From positions 1-64,000 of IMG/VR virus record IMGVR_UViG_3300008108_000191: a stretch of DNA of 64,000 bases, one strand, 5' to 3'. Under the pieces are notes generated by a model. That model was not told where the DNA came from. It ran no database searches and saw only the letters and a list, made by a program, of their open reading frames with translations. The position numbers and the translations under genes were made by a program. Below are positions 50,396-58,851 of the stretch, in pieces (position 1 is the stretch's first letter; every line of letters begins with the position of its first letter). The DNA comes from a virus.

Positions 50396-50587
50396 AACAT
50401 CCTTTCGGAGTTCTAATAGCAATCGGTCTTCTCTTCTTTGGTCTACTACATCGTCGTTTTTAACGATGTCCATTAGTTCCCACGCTGCGTCACAACTTAT
50501 AGTCACAGGATATGGATTCTGTATAAGTCGTGGCGTTGAAACAGAAAGAAGTGGAACCCATGCTAAAAGCAAAAGTGCTTTAGTCAT
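50381..50587 (-). CDS. small exported or lipid-facing protein, 68 aa
   Basis: MTKALLLLAWVPLLSVSTPR has a short positively charged start and a hydrophobic segment like a signal peptide, with possible cleavage after VST or similar. The mature part (DAAWELMDIVKNDDVVDQRR) is charged and helical. A 40-nt hairpin abuts its start codon and a sigma70-like promoter lies about 95 bp upstream. Unknown function. Confidence 0.6.
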   Translation of the reverse strand: MTKALLLLAWVPLLSVSTPRLIQNPYPVTISCDAAWELMDIVKNDDVVDQRREDRLLLELRKDVVQRC

Positions 50588-50627
50588 AGGATGAACGTTA
50601 GGGGATTATTATACCCCTATTCATCCT
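50588..50627 (-). other. 40-nt two-tier hairpin abutting a start codon
   Basis: Outer stem AGGATGAA / TTCATCCT (50588-50595 with 50620-50627), inner stem TAGGGG / CCCCTA (50599-50604 with 50614-50619), three-base asymmetry between. It ends exactly one base before the ATG at 50587. Could act on translation or as an operator. Confidence 0.6.
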
Positions 50628-50681
50628 ATATAGGTCTTATATGTGTGAAAACAGTAACATAAGATACTAAATGGTATCTAT

Positions 50682-50711
50682 ATTATACTAAAAAGCGTGA
50701 AGATTTGTGAA
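50682..50711 (-). promoter_or_regulatory. sigma70-like promoter
   Basis: Minus strand: TTCACA (50711-50706), 18-bp spacer, TATAAT (50687-50682). A GCGTGA/TCACGC inverted repeat (50695-50722) covers the -35 area and could be an operator. Drives the 68-aa gene and the micro-ORFs. Confidence 0.5.
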
Positions 50712-50762
50712 AACCCTCACGCAAGAAAATTTTGCCGGAAAAATTATTAGCGATATTGGAAA

Positions 50763-51023
50763 CTACTTTCGCTTTTTCTTTTCAGGCACATTATAACCCC
50801 ATGACTTTGGATTGACTGTACCTTGAGTCCAATCCATTCGTCTTACATCACGATACTTATCCCAATAGTGGTCAAAGATATCAGAGCGAAGACCTTGAAC
50901 TACATCAAACTTTTCTTCATCATTATCACCATAAGATACTAGATAAGAATCTCTTGGAAGACTCTTATCGTCAGCAAAAGAAGGATCACAATTTATGTGA
51001 ATAATATTGATACCCTTTCCCAT
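50763..51023 (-). CDS. conserved hypothetical protein, 86 aa
   Basis: Starts MGKGINIIHINCDPSFADDK at the ATG one base after the upstream stop; an ORF extension to 51074 lies inside the upstream gene. Contains RDSYLVSYGDNDEEKFDVVQ and a basic C-terminus (NVPEKKKRK). I recall homologues in cyanophages; function unknown. Confidence 0.7.
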   Translation of the reverse strand: MGKGINIIHINCDPSFADDKSLPRDSYLVSYGDNDEEKFDVVQGLRSDIFDHYWDKYRDVRRMDWTQGTVNPKSWGYNVPEKKKRK

Positions 51024-51024
51024 A

Positions 51025-51639
51025 TCAAGAACGATTGCCCCACTGAATATCGGGGAATGCTTCAGCAACATCATCCTGAGTAAGATTGTATTTGTCGGTT
51101 AGTTTTTTATCTTTTACAAGACAAATAATCTCTGCTTCAAGTGGGTGTAAACCTTGGAGAAGATTGATAAACATACTTTCTCTACGAATGCTGTTCATAC
51201 TATCATTACCACCTTTCACAAAGAAATAAAAGTTCTTCGCCTCTTTACGAATAGTAGTTCTAGCCTGCTGATCAGTCACTCCCATTGAGAATGAACCAGT
51301 CTCATACATTCTACGTGTCTCTTGACTGATTTTGGTAGAAAGTGTACCAGAGTTTACAGTTTGTTCATCATAAGAGGAATATGGAACTTCCCCTGGTGGA
51401 AGAACACTTACAACACTCTCATCAAAGTTCCAAATGAGGATGATCTTAAGAGACATATCCTCATATTTTTTCAGAACTTCGACTTTTTTTGCTTTGGTTT
51501 TTTGTTTCGATACTAGATCAAGAACCTCAAAAACCAGTGGATTATTAGGGAGTTCTAGTGAGGTAGAAACCTTAACAGTCCTTGGTTTTGTATTGGTAGT
51601 GTTACTCGTCGTCTTCTTCGTCGTTGATTTCGTAGTCAT
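51025..51639 (-). CDS. conserved T4-like cyanophage protein (DUF6433-like), 204 aa
   Basis: A Thr/Lys-rich N-terminal tail, then ELPNNPLVFEVLDLVSKQKT, KKVEVLKKYEDMSLKIILIW, SSMNSIRRESMFIN-like region (NDSMNSIRRESMFINLLQGL) and HPLEAEIICLVKDKKLTDKY. The latter half resembles a conserved T4-like phage family seen in most marine members, function unknown. The ATG at 51639 is used; 51663 is an alternative. Confidence 0.7.
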   Translation of the reverse strand: MTTKSTTKKTTSNTTNTKPRTVKVSTSLELPNNPLVFEVLDLVSKQKTKAKKVEVLKKYEDMSLKIILIWNFDESVVSVLPPGEVPYSSYDEQTVNSGTLSTKISQETRRMYETGSFSMGVTDQQARTTIRKEAKNFYFFVKGGNDSMNSIRRESMFINLLQGLHPLEAEIICLVKDKKLTDKYNLTQDDVAEAFPDIQWGNRS

Positions 51640-51832
51640 GATAGTTTTCAAAGTTAAATGCAATCACCTCATCTGGAATCAGGTTACCCTGGTTATCGAA
51701 CATTTCGGGGTGAGGTCTTGGAATCTCCCGATAGTTCATCATATATTCTCTTGCTACCCAACCACCTATAAGTCCCACAATAAGAAACAATACGGTCATG
51801 AATGAACCAAAAACTAGACTAACTGCTAACAT
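51602..51832 (-). CDS. small membrane protein, 76 aa
   Basis: MLAVSLVFGSFMTVLFLIVG, then LIGGWVAREYMMNY: a single N-terminal transmembrane helix followed by a soluble acidic tail (YHDYEINDEEDDE). Downstream of a long structured leader and a late box. Unknown function. Confidence 0.7.
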   Translation of the reverse strand: MLAVSLVFGSFMTVLFLIVGLIGGWVAREYMMNYREIPRPHPEMFDNQGNLIPDEVIAFNFENYHDYEINDEEDDE

Positions 51833-51843
51833 TTCTTTTGCCT

Positions 51844-51962
51844 CGGGAAACTACTATTCTTTTCCTTGACTTAAAGGAAAATTCAAAATAGATGGTAACT
51901 TCCCGATTCAGAAAGCAAACCATCTTTTCGAAGATGATATGGAATGGTTGCGTTTGCTTTCT
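51844..51962 (-). ncRNA. highly structured leader/RNA of unknown type
   Basis: Four perfect stems in 119 nt: AGAAAGCAAAC/GTTTGCTTTCT (51910-51920 with 51952-51962) enclosing CATCTT/AAGATG (51921-51926 with 51931-51936), and CGGGAA/TTCCCG (51844-51849 with 51900-51905) enclosing TTTTCCTT/AAGGAAAA (51860-51867 with 51874-51881). It lies between a late box (52016) and the ATG at 51832, so it would form the 5' leader of the 76-aa gene. An 83-aa ORF (51819-52070) crosses it; a coding alternative is not excluded. Confidence 0.5.
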
Positions 51963-52015
51963 CTTACCTCCATTAAGCAGTAAATCAACGCCACGGTTTA
52001 CGTGACTCTTGTTTT

Positions 52016-52023
52016 TATTTATG
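52016..52023 (-). promoter_or_regulatory. late promoter box (CATAAATA) for the structured leader
   Basis: CATAAATA on the minus strand, directly after nrdC and about 185 bp before the 76-aa gene. Confidence 0.5.
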
Positions 52024-52266
52024 TTATGACTTGATGACTTGTTGTTCTTTGAGGAATCTGATTGTGTCAACGGAACCTCCTAGCTTTTTATCATCACAAA
52101 TAACCTGAGGGAAGGTAGAACCTTCACCAAATTCAGAATAGAATTCTTCTCTAGTAAAGTCCTCACTAAGAGTATACACGACAAACTGAGTGTTTGTCAA
52201 CTCTAAGACTTTTTTTACTTTGTCGCAATATGGACAACCTTCTTTTGAGTAAACTGTAAAATTCAT
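52024..52266 (-). CDS. nrdC: glutaredoxin, 80 aa
   Basis: MNFTVYSKEGCPYCDKVKKV carries the CPYC active site (residues 11-14); TFPQVICDDKKLGGSVDTIR supplies the cis-Pro (TFPQV) and GG loop. Expected to reduce ribonucleotide reductase or other disulfides during nucleotide production. Normal size. Confidence 0.9.
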   Translation of the reverse strand: MNFTVYSKEGCPYCDKVKKVLELTNTQFVVYTLSEDFTREEFYSEFGEGSTFPQVICDDKKLGGSVDTIRFLKEQQVIKS

Positions 52267-52268
52267 TT

Positions 52269-52853
52269 TTAGTCGAAAAAGAAAATGTGAAAGAGTCGTG
52301 AATCTTCTTTGGTTTGACCAAAGTATTTTGATGCTGCGTGAATATTTTGAGCGTCAAAGATGAATAGTCTATTGAAGACATTACCAATAGAGTCAACTAA
52401 CTCAAACTTGGTTTCATCGTAAAAACCACCAGCAAATACATCATCCGTAAAGTTGGGGTCACCAGTTCTCCTAGCACCATTCTTACTAGCGTAAAGAGAA
52501 GTTCCTGTACAATAAGGAGCATCTGGGTTGAGATATATCATAGCAGCCCAGGTTTGACCATCGTGATGATAGACAAGGGCATCTTGTGAGGTACAGTATT
52601 GAAAACGACCACACATTCCATGAGACTCCCATTCACGGATTTTGATACCCATGATTTTTTCAAATGCTTCTTTTGTTCCAGGAACGAAGTATTGTTCTTT
52701 TGAACGACTTCCTTTGAAATAATTTAAATCTTCAGAAAACTCTTGCTGAAGAGCAAATTCTCTTACAGCATATGGGTTAGCATAAAAATTATCAACAACC
52801 CATATAGTTTTCTGCGACTGTCTATTTATTGATGAGACTGGAAGGTATTTCAT
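52269..52853 (-). CDS. 2OG-Fe(II) oxygenase-like protein (DUF6445-type), 194 aa
   Basis: Starts MKYLPVSSINRQSQKTIWVV one base after the upstream stop; the longer ORF overlaps the glycosyltransferase. VVDNFYANPYAVREFALQQE is the typical N-terminal helix, VYHHDGQTWAAMIYLNPDAP gives H96/H97-x-D98, and FIFDAQNIHAASKYFG supplies a later His. Substrate unknown. Placed at the start of the glycan island. Confidence 0.7.
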   Translation of the reverse strand: MKYLPVSSINRQSQKTIWVVDNFYANPYAVREFALQQEFSEDLNYFKGSRSKEQYFVPGTKEAFEKIMGIKIREWESHGMCGRFQYCTSQDALVYHHDGQTWAAMIYLNPDAPYCTGTSLYASKNGARRTGDPNFTDDVFAGGFYDETKFELVDSIGNVFNRLFIFDAQNIHAASKYFGQTKEDSRLFHIFFFD

Positions 52854-52854
52854 A

Positions 52855-53970
52855 TCAATTGCATAAGTTTTCACATACGATTTGATGAAGCGATTTTCCA
52901 TAATCACCGGTATCTATATAATAGTTACTATTGACAAGGAAGTGATATGTGGGAAAAGGATTAACTCTGCTCGGATCAATCAATCTTTCCGTCTGCATCT
53001 TCATCATCTGATAATCACCTAAAGTTCTGTAGCACTCAGATAATCCCACAAGATGTTCATTTCTTGGTGGACACCATTCTTCTGCACGAATATAGCAGTC
53101 AATTGCTTTTTCAAAATTATTGCAAGTTCGATTCAAGTCTCCCATAGCACATAAAGTAAAATATGCCATCTCATCAATACCAGTTACATATCCAAGTTGA
53201 TGATAATTAAATCGATAATTCAGATACTCTTCATAATAAAATAAAGCACGACGTGCCATCTCCTGATTATGCGTTTCACCTAAAGGATAAGTACCATAAG
53301 CAGCATCATTATAACTTTTAGCAATATACCAGAAGTGATAAACATCCTCTAGCATTGTGTTGTTGGAAATGTGTTGGTTCTCAAGTTCAACAGCATCAGT
53401 AAAGAACTTAGTTGGATTTACCCAAGTCCGACCATCGTTAATAATGATGTGTCTAAATCCTCTTGCCAGACTTATTCTTGGAAACTCTTCTCCCGTTGGA
53501 ACACATCCAGGTTTCAGAATACACTCGTGCCTCTTGTCGTGCCTAAACCTCCAGGGAATTTTTGTATTCCATAGACGGCAACGATACCAAATACAATTAT
53601 CAGACTGTGCCGTAACATCCCAGGCATCAATTGAAGTATCTTCTAAAACACTCCAATCAAAGTCATCATCAACGTGTAGTTGTTCATCAGCATCAATTCT
53701 GAATAACCAGTCACAACCGTGGTCAGTCTCTGTACATTTCTGAACCAAGTCATCACTATTCCAACCAGGATAGTGCCATTCTACATTGTAGGTAAATCCA
53801 GGAATACCTTTTTGTTGAAAAAAGTCTTCAACCATCTGTTGAGTGCGGTCGTTACCATTACACTGGATAATCCAATAGTCAATGTGCTTATAACAAGAAT
53901 TAAGCATTCTCTCAACGACGTGCTCCTCATTTCCAAGCATTACATTGAGACATAGTTTAGTTTTCTTCAT
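52855..53970 (-). CDS. family 2-like glycosyltransferase with TPR-like tail, 371 aa
   Basis: CLNVMLGNEEHVVERMLNSC, YWIIQCNGNDRTQQMVEDFF and WLFRIDADEQLHVDDDFDW (DxD at about residues 93-96) define a GT-A glycosyltransferase that starts from a nucleotide sugar. The C-terminal part (EKAIDCYIRAEEWCPPRNEH) looks like TPR helices. ATGA overlap with glf suggests they act together. Confidence 0.85.
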   Translation of the reverse strand: MKKTKLCLNVMLGNEEHVVERMLNSCYKHIDYWIIQCNGNDRTQQMVEDFFQQKGIPGFTYNVEWHYPGWNSDDLVQKCTETDHGCDWLFRIDADEQLHVDDDFDWSVLEDTSIDAWDVTAQSDNCIWYRCRLWNTKIPWRFRHDKRHECILKPGCVPTGEEFPRISLARGFRHIIINDGRTWVNPTKFFTDAVELENQHISNNTMLEDVYHFWYIAKSYNDAAYGTYPLGETHNQEMARRALFYYEEYLNYRFNYHQLGYVTGIDEMAYFTLCAMGDLNRTCNNFEKAIDCYIRAEEWCPPRNEHLVGLSECYRTLGDYQMMKMQTERLIDPSRVNPFPTYHFLVNSNYYIDTGDYGKSLHQIVCENLCN

Positions 53971-54992
53971 GGCGTTAAAATAGAATCAGATAGTCCAAGT
54001 TTCTTCAGTTTTTTAGCAGTCTTGATGATGGTTTCATCAATCGTCAGATATTCATAAGTAGCAGTTCTTCCAGTGAATACTGTGTTCTTTTCTGCCTGCA
54101 TCAGAGGTTCATACAGTCTGAACTGACTGAGATACTCACCAAATATCATTGGATAATATGGATTGTTCACACCATCAACGTGAGGAACAGGATACTCTCT
54201 TGTGACAATTGTTGTTTCTACATCCTGTTTATACCAGTAGGAATGGTCAATTGCACGGTTCCATCCATTCTCTTTATTACATTCATTCAGTTGAATATAA
54301 AGAGTTTTAGGGCAATAGACGTGTTCAAAATTCAAAGAGCGATAAGTTAATTCGCCAAACTGATAATCAAAGTAATTATCAACCTTACCAGTATAAACCA
54401 ACAGGTCACACTTGTCTTTCAGTTTTCTCCACTCATCTCTGGGTGTATCCAAATGAACGGGGATACCATCCAGAATGTTTTCAAACATCCGAACAAATCC
54501 ATACTTAGGAAGACCCTGATACTTGTTATTCACAAAGTAAGTTTCTTCACCAGGATTTCTTACTGCTAGTCGTGCAAGAATACTCTGAGGAAGTTCCTCA
54601 AAGGGAGTATTCCACATCTTTTCAGAATAATCCCTGAAGACTAAATCAATAATTTCTTCATCAGAAAGTCGTCGTCCAATAATTCTATCAGACGTATCAT
54701 TATAAGGAATGGGGATTTTACCCAGTTTAGTATTTGCCCAGACCTTGACTGAGAAATCATTAAACTCCGAAAACTGATGCAACCAGTTCCAGACTTTCTC
54801 ACTATTAGTATGAATTGCGTGTGGACCATGTGCATGGACAATACAACGGGTCTTTTCATCAATATAGTCGTAGCAATTACCAGAAATATAAGATCTAGTT
54901 TCAAATACTTCTACATCCCACCCATTATCTTTTAAAATTCTAGCGGCAGTTGAACCTGCTGTTCCTGCGCCGATTACATATGCAAGTGCCAT
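53967..54992 (-). CDS. glf: UDP-galactopyranose mutase, 341 aa
   Basis: AYVIGAGTAGSTAARILKDN is the FAD-binding motif; VHAHGPHAIHTNSEKVWNWL, YSEKMWNTPFEEL, GLPKYGFVRMFENIL and the final VFTGRTATYEYLTIDETI match UGM, which converts UDP-galactopyranose to UDP-galactofuranose. Slightly shorter than bacterial enzymes (about 370-390 aa). Implies that a galactofuranose-containing glycan is made during infection. Overlaps the glycosyltransferase by four bases. Confidence 0.9.
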   Translation of the reverse strand: MALAYVIGAGTAGSTAARILKDNGWDVEVFETRSYISGNCYDYIDEKTRCIVHAHGPHAIHTNSEKVWNWLHQFSEFNDFSVKVWANTKLGKIPIPYNDTSDRIIGRRLSDEEIIDLVFRDYSEKMWNTPFEELPQSILARLAVRNPGEETYFVNNKYQGLPKYGFVRMFENILDGIPVHLDTPRDEWRKLKDKCDLLVYTGKVDNYFDYQFGELTYRSLNFEHVYCPKTLYIQLNECNKENGWNRAIDHSYWYKQDVETTIVTREYPVPHVDGVNNPYYPMIFGEYLSQFRLYEPLMQAEKNTVFTGRTATYEYLTIDETIIKTAKKLKKLGLSDSILTP

Positions 54993-54997
54993 AAAAA

Positions 54998-56230
54998 TTA
55001 AATTGCAAGAATTCCAGGGAAACGTTCTTCATCCTTAATTGCTGTCAACCAAGCAGTGACAACAGGAATATGTGGTGCCATTTCCCAAGTATTTAACCGA
55101 TACGTTTGAAAGCGAATATCATAGTTTCTAATGAAGTTTGCTAGCTGTTTGTTGGTATAATACCAGAAACTATGTTCATTCCAGAAGCTAACGTGAGTTG
55201 GGTCTTGGAATGCACCCCTACCATCAGTAGAAGGAACCTCAATCATTGCCCAACCACCGTGTGCAAGGACCCGATGAATTTCTCTCATTGACTTAACAGG
55301 GTCTCTCAGGTGCTCTAGAACATGACTTGCATTCAAAACACCAACACTATTATCAGGAAGTGGGATGCCATCATTCAGGTCACAAGTAATATCAGCACCC
55401 TCCTGGTCAATGGTTACATAACCAGGACGAGGATAAAGTCCACCACCAATATCAACTTTCAGAAGTCCACGGTCTTCTGCATCTTTCTCTGCAAGTTGAT
55501 ATCCATACTCATAATAAAGGTCTACGGTCTTAGTTTGAATTTGAGCATTTCTTTCTAGGTAAGTATTGTCACCATAAACCCTATAGATGTAAAGAGGTTT
55601 TTGAATATGATACATCTTCGTATTCAGATAGGTTCTTATCATCAACTCGTGGTCATCACATATACTTAATTGAACATTATGCCCACCGATTGATTGATAA
55701 ACACTCCTTCTCCAAGATCTAACATGGTCAGGAGAATACCAGATGAATGATAATGCCTGACTAGTTGGACGCCAAGAGTTCATCACATAACGGTCTTTAC
55801 CACGAAAATTGTAGAAGTAGTAAGACCAACCATGCTGCTCATTATAAGGAACAAAGTTATCATCATACACAGCAACATCACTGTACACAAAACCAACACT
55901 CTCGTCTTGGTATGCCTTGTTAAGTTCTTCCAGACAGTCTGGTGTGATCATATCATCATGGTCAACTTCCACAAGGACATCACCAGAACCAAGATGGAAT
56001 GCCTTGCTCTTGTGAAACCCAACGTTAGGATTATTTTCATTACACTCGTAGATCTTTACCCTCCCATCATTCTCAATTTCTGGAGAGAGTTTGCTACGGT
56101 TAAACTTACCATTCAACCACAAAATCCACTCCCAGTTCTCATAAGTCTGAGCACACAGACTTTCGTAGAGTTCTTGAAGGTAGGGAGTGTTCTTGTGGGA
56201 TGGCGAAATAATGCTGAACTTATAATCCAT
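54998..56230 (-). CDS. glycosyltransferase-methyltransferase fusion, 410 aa
   Basis: Residues 1-230: GT2 domain with FSIISPSHKNTPYLQELYES, GDVLVEVDHDDMITPDCLEE (DxD-type) and SICDDHELMIRTYL. Residues 255-410: SAM methyltransferase of type 11 with LKVDIGGGLYPRPGYVTID, CDLNDGIPLPDNSVGVLNAS and HVLEHLRDPVKSMREIHRVL. The product would add a sugar and methylate it or its neighbour. A consensus-like promoter lies 24 bp upstream. Confidence 0.85.
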   Translation of the reverse strand: MDYKFSIISPSHKNTPYLQELYESLCAQTYENWEWILWLNGKFNRSKLSPEIENDGRVKIYECNENNPNVGFHKSKAFHLGSGDVLVEVDHDDMITPDCLEELNKAYQDESVGFVYSDVAVYDDNFVPYNEQHGWSYYFYNFRGKDRYVMNSWRPTSQALSFIWYSPDHVRSWRRSVYQSIGGHNVQLSICDDHELMIRTYLNTKMYHIQKPLYIYRVYGDNTYLERNAQIQTKTVDLYYEYGYQLAEKDAEDRGLLKVDIGGGLYPRPGYVTIDQEGADITCDLNDGIPLPDNSVGVLNASHVLEHLRDPVKSMREIHRVLAHGGWAMIEVPSTDGRGAFQDPTHVSFWNEHSFWYYTNKQLANFIRNYDIRFQTYRLNTWEMAPHIPVVTAWLTAIKDEERFPGILAI

Positions 56231-56253
56231 TCAAGTAAAGGTGATATAGAAGT

Positions 56254-56282
56254 ATTATACCTTATGTAGTTGGTTCAGTCAA
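56254..56282 (-). promoter_or_regulatory. sigma70-like promoter of the left glycan operon
   Basis: Minus strand: TTGACT (56282-56277), 17-bp spacer, TATAAT (56259-56254), overlapping the end of the 105-aa gene. Confidence 0.7.
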
Positions 56283-56579
56283 ACTATTTTTTGAAATTTT
56301 TGAAACTACTTTTTTTAACTGATCATTCACTAGATATGGTAGTTCAGTTCCCCTCATGTTCTGAATATAAATTTTTCTACCATCAATATATTTTTTACCA
56401 TTATCTGGTTTGTAAAGACCACCCACTAAAGTTATAGGTAGTTTTTCTATCTCACAATTAACCGCATCTAAATCACAATAAAAATTATCAAGTATACTAA
56501 TATCAGTCAAACCATAATTTATGGTTGTGACATTCAACTTCTCACTTAACTTAAAAACATCATTATCAAAAAATATCAT
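56262..56579 (-). CDS. short protein resembling the N-terminus of a DUF6445-type oxygenase, 105 aa
   Basis: SILDNFYCDLDAVNCEIEKL then VGGLYKPDNGKKYIDGRKIY looks like the first third of the 2OG-like family seen at 52269, but no metal-binding His/Asp motifs follow. Either a truncated relative or an independent small protein. Probably not catalytic. Confidence 0.5.
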   Translation of the reverse strand: MIFFDNDVFKLSEKLNVTTINYGLTDISILDNFYCDLDAVNCEIEKLPITLVGGLYKPDNGKKYIDGRKIYIQNMRGTELPYLVNDQLKKVVSKISKNSLTEPTT

Positions 56580-56580
56580 A

Positions 56581-57096
56581 TTAATCTGGTTTAGTTGGCC
56601 AATTCTCGTGATTTAAATCATTAACCATTGGTTTTGGATCACTAATAATAACTGGGAGATCTCGCAATATCTGACGATATGTTGCCCACTCATCTTTCTT
56701 TTCTTCTGTTAGTGGGGAATCTGGAGATTGAGTCCAATCACATCTAGATAAAAGACTATCTCTTATATTTCTAAATTCTTTCCAGTAATTTCTTGCTGCT
56801 TCCAATGCCAATTCTTCTAAAATTTTTTTCTCCTCATTCTCTTTATTTAATGCCTCAAGTTCAGTATCAATTCTTTCCTTTTCATTATTAAAATCCAAAA
56901 CTGCCTGTTCAAAAATACCCAACTCCTCAATTCTTTTATTGGGAGATCCATCAATATACTCAATCTCACCCCAGGTATCATACCATTGAACAGCATGAAT
57001 ATTTGACGGAATCCAAGAAAAATCCTGTTCAATATTACGATAAAACTCATTATCAATTCCAATTGTTTTATCACTTGGAATAAGTGTAATTCTCAT
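56581..57096 (-). CDS. phage tail (fibre) assembly chaperone-like protein, 171 aa
   Basis: The N-terminal half (MRITLIPSDKTIGIDNEFYR, FSWIPSNIHAVQWYDTWGEI) and a coiled coil lead to RNIRDSLLSRCDWTQSPDSP then EWATYRQILRDLPVII, the hallmark of the tail-assembly chaperone family (Phage_tail_APC: R..LL..cDWTq.pDspl...W..YRQ.LRdlP). Likely helps fold the collagen-like fibre encoded two genes upstream. Confidence 0.8.
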   Translation of the reverse strand: MRITLIPSDKTIGIDNEFYRNIEQDFSWIPSNIHAVQWYDTWGEIEYIDGSPNKRIEELGIFEQAVLDFNNEKERIDTELEALNKENEEKKILEELALEAARNYWKEFRNIRDSLLSRCDWTQSPDSPLTEEKKDEWATYRQILRDLPVIISDPKPMVNDLNHENWPTKPD

Positions 57097-57437
57097 TCTT
57101 CTTTACCTTCTTCTAAGATATTTATAGGTTGATTGAGTGGTGTAATTTGTGCAGGAATAATTTGTTGCTTAAGTGCTTCTTTATAAAGTTCTTGGTTTTG
57201 ATAGTTTGCTCGCACAACTTCATTCCTAAAACTCTCTACTGCTGCTCCAGTCTGATTTGATTTTTGTGCTATTTCAACTGCCATAAAAGGCATCCAAGTT
57301 ACTGCACACCCCCACTCATCAACTGGTTCTCCTGTGTTTGGATTAGTACCTCTCATCTGAGTGTACCATGAACACTTAAGACCAATGCAGTCTTTCTTAA
57401 TAAGTGGACAAAAGTTTCCTGGTTTAATTTTAGCCAT
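57093..57437 (-). CDS. conserved Cys-containing phage protein, 114 aa
   Basis: MAKIKPGNFCPLIKKDCIGL, KCSWYTQMRGTNPNTGEPVD and EWGCAVTWMPFMAVEIAQ are conserved in many marine phages as I recall. Four Cys in the N-terminal 45 residues (10, 17, 22, 44) could bind iron-sulfur or zinc. Function unknown; sits between a fibre and its chaperone. Confidence 0.75.
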   Translation of the reverse strand: MAKIKPGNFCPLIKKDCIGLKCSWYTQMRGTNPNTGEPVDEWGCAVTWMPFMAVEIAQKSNQTGAAVESFRNEVVRANYQNQELYKEALKQQIIPAQITPLNQPINILEEGKEE

Positions 57438-57462
57438 ATCTAAAAATTATATTATATCAGTA

Positions 57463-58824
57463 TTAGTCTTTAGAAGCAATAATTAAGTCAACATATTGGA
57501 CAGCAAAGTCCATTGCTGTACCTGTAAAAGATGCTGAACCAGACCAAGATGGATTAGTAAATCCGTGTCCGTGAGAGTTTCCACCACCAGTTGATGTGGT
57601 ATTTGGGCTGAGACCAACAATTGTACCACCACCGGCAAATCCTTGAGAACCACCTCCACCATTATCAAGCAAAAATTGCCCAGATGTTGATGAGTGGTTG
57701 TGGGATGGCATCTCTGAAGTGGTTAGTGTAGTATTACTTACAGAACCGCCAGAGTTAGATCCAGAAACCGAAACAGAACCAGATGGTGTCCTAGAAGCAA
57801 ATACACTTGTAAATGCGGTCGTACCACCAGAACTTGCAGATCCACTTACTACTCTAAGTGCTTTATTATTATGAGTTGTTTGTTTGGTCCAACCAGTAGG
57901 TGCTGCTGTCTGTTGGAATAACATCAAAGTGCCTGATGCAAAAGTTATAGCGCCAGAAGTACCTTGAGATCCAACAGCACCCTGTGCACCTACAGCACCT
58001 TGAGCACCTGTAGATCCTTGAGCACCTTGAGTACCTGTAGATCCTTGAGCACCTTGAGCACCTATAGTACCTTGAGATCCTGATGTACCTGCGGTTCCTT
58101 GAGCACCTTGAGCACCTGTGGAACCTTGAGCACCTTGAGCACCTGTGGAACCTTGAGCACCTTGAGCACCTGTAGATCCTTGTGCTCCTACTGAACCTTG
58201 AGCACCAGTAGCACCTTGAGCACCAGTAGCACCTTGAGCACCTGTGGAACCTTGAGCACCAACTGTGCCTTGTACACCTGTAGATCCTTGAGCACCTACA
58301 TCACCTTGAGCACCTTGAGCACCTACATCACCTTGAGCACCTGTGGAACCTTGAGATCCTGATGCACCTGCGGTTCCTTGAGCACCAGTAGCACCTTGAG
58401 CACCTTGAGCACCTATAGTACCTTGAGATCCTGATGTACCTGCGGTTCCTTGAGCACCTTGAGCACCTTGAGCACCTTGAGCACCTTGAGCACCTTGAGC
58501 ACCTGTAGATCCTTGTGCTCCTACTGAACCTTGAGCACCAACTGTGCCTTGTACACCTGTAGATCCTTGTGCTCCTACTGAACCTTGAGCACCTTGAGCA
58601 CCTTCAGCACCTGTAGATCCTTGAGCACCTTGATCCCCTACAGCACCTTGAGCACCTTGAGCACCTGTAGATCCTTGAGCACCTTGAGCACCTGTAGATC
58701 CTTGAGCACCTTGAGTTCCAGGTGTTCCCTGCCTAACCCAAGATGTTCCATTCCATATCCATCTGGAGTTACTAGATGTAAAAATATCATTTACTGATGG
58801 ACTATCTGGAAAGTTTAGAGCCAT
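57463..58824 (-). CDS. collagen-like fibre with metal-binding tip, 453 aa
   Basis: N-terminal [20 protein letters not shown] module, residues 35-295 Gly-X-Y repeats (GAQ, GST, GSV), then a C-terminal receptor-type tip: [57 protein letters not shown] and a final [10 protein letters not shown]. The MPSHNH and HGH motifs are the kind that bind metal ions in gp12/gp37-type tips. Unlike the other three collagen-like fibres it lacks their common C-terminal domain. Confidence 0.88.
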   Translation of the reverse strand: MALNFPDSPSVNDIFTSSNSRWIWNGTSWVRQGTPGTQGAQGSTGAQGAQGSTGAQGAQGAVGDQGAQGSTGAEGAQGAQGSVGAQGSTGVQGTVGAQGSVGAQGSTGAQGAQGAQGAQGAQGAQGTAGTSGSQGTIGAQGAQGATGAQGTAGASGSQGSTGAQGDVGAQGAQGDVGAQGSTGVQGTVGAQGSTGAQGATGAQGATGAQGSVGAQGSTGAQGAQGSTGAQGAQGSTGAQGAQGTAGTSGSQGTIGAQGAQGSTGTQGAQGSTGAQGAVGAQGAVGSQGTSGAITFASGTLMLFQQTAAPTGWTKQTTHNNKALRVVSGSASSGGTTAFTSVFASRTPSGSVSVSGSNSGGSVSNTTLTTSEMPSHNHSSTSGQFLLDNGGGGSQGFAGGGTIVGLSPNTTSTGGGNSHGHGFTNPSWSGSASFTGTAMDFAVQYVDLIIASKD

Positions 58825-58851
58825 TATCTAACCACTATATTCCTTTCAAGT

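Noticed and set aside
51819-52070. 83-aa minus-strand ORF across the structured leader
   Set aside because: Starts with TTG inside nrdC and crosses four perfect stems; not listed as a gene, but kept as an alternative in the RNA entry because the sequence is not clearly non-protein-like.
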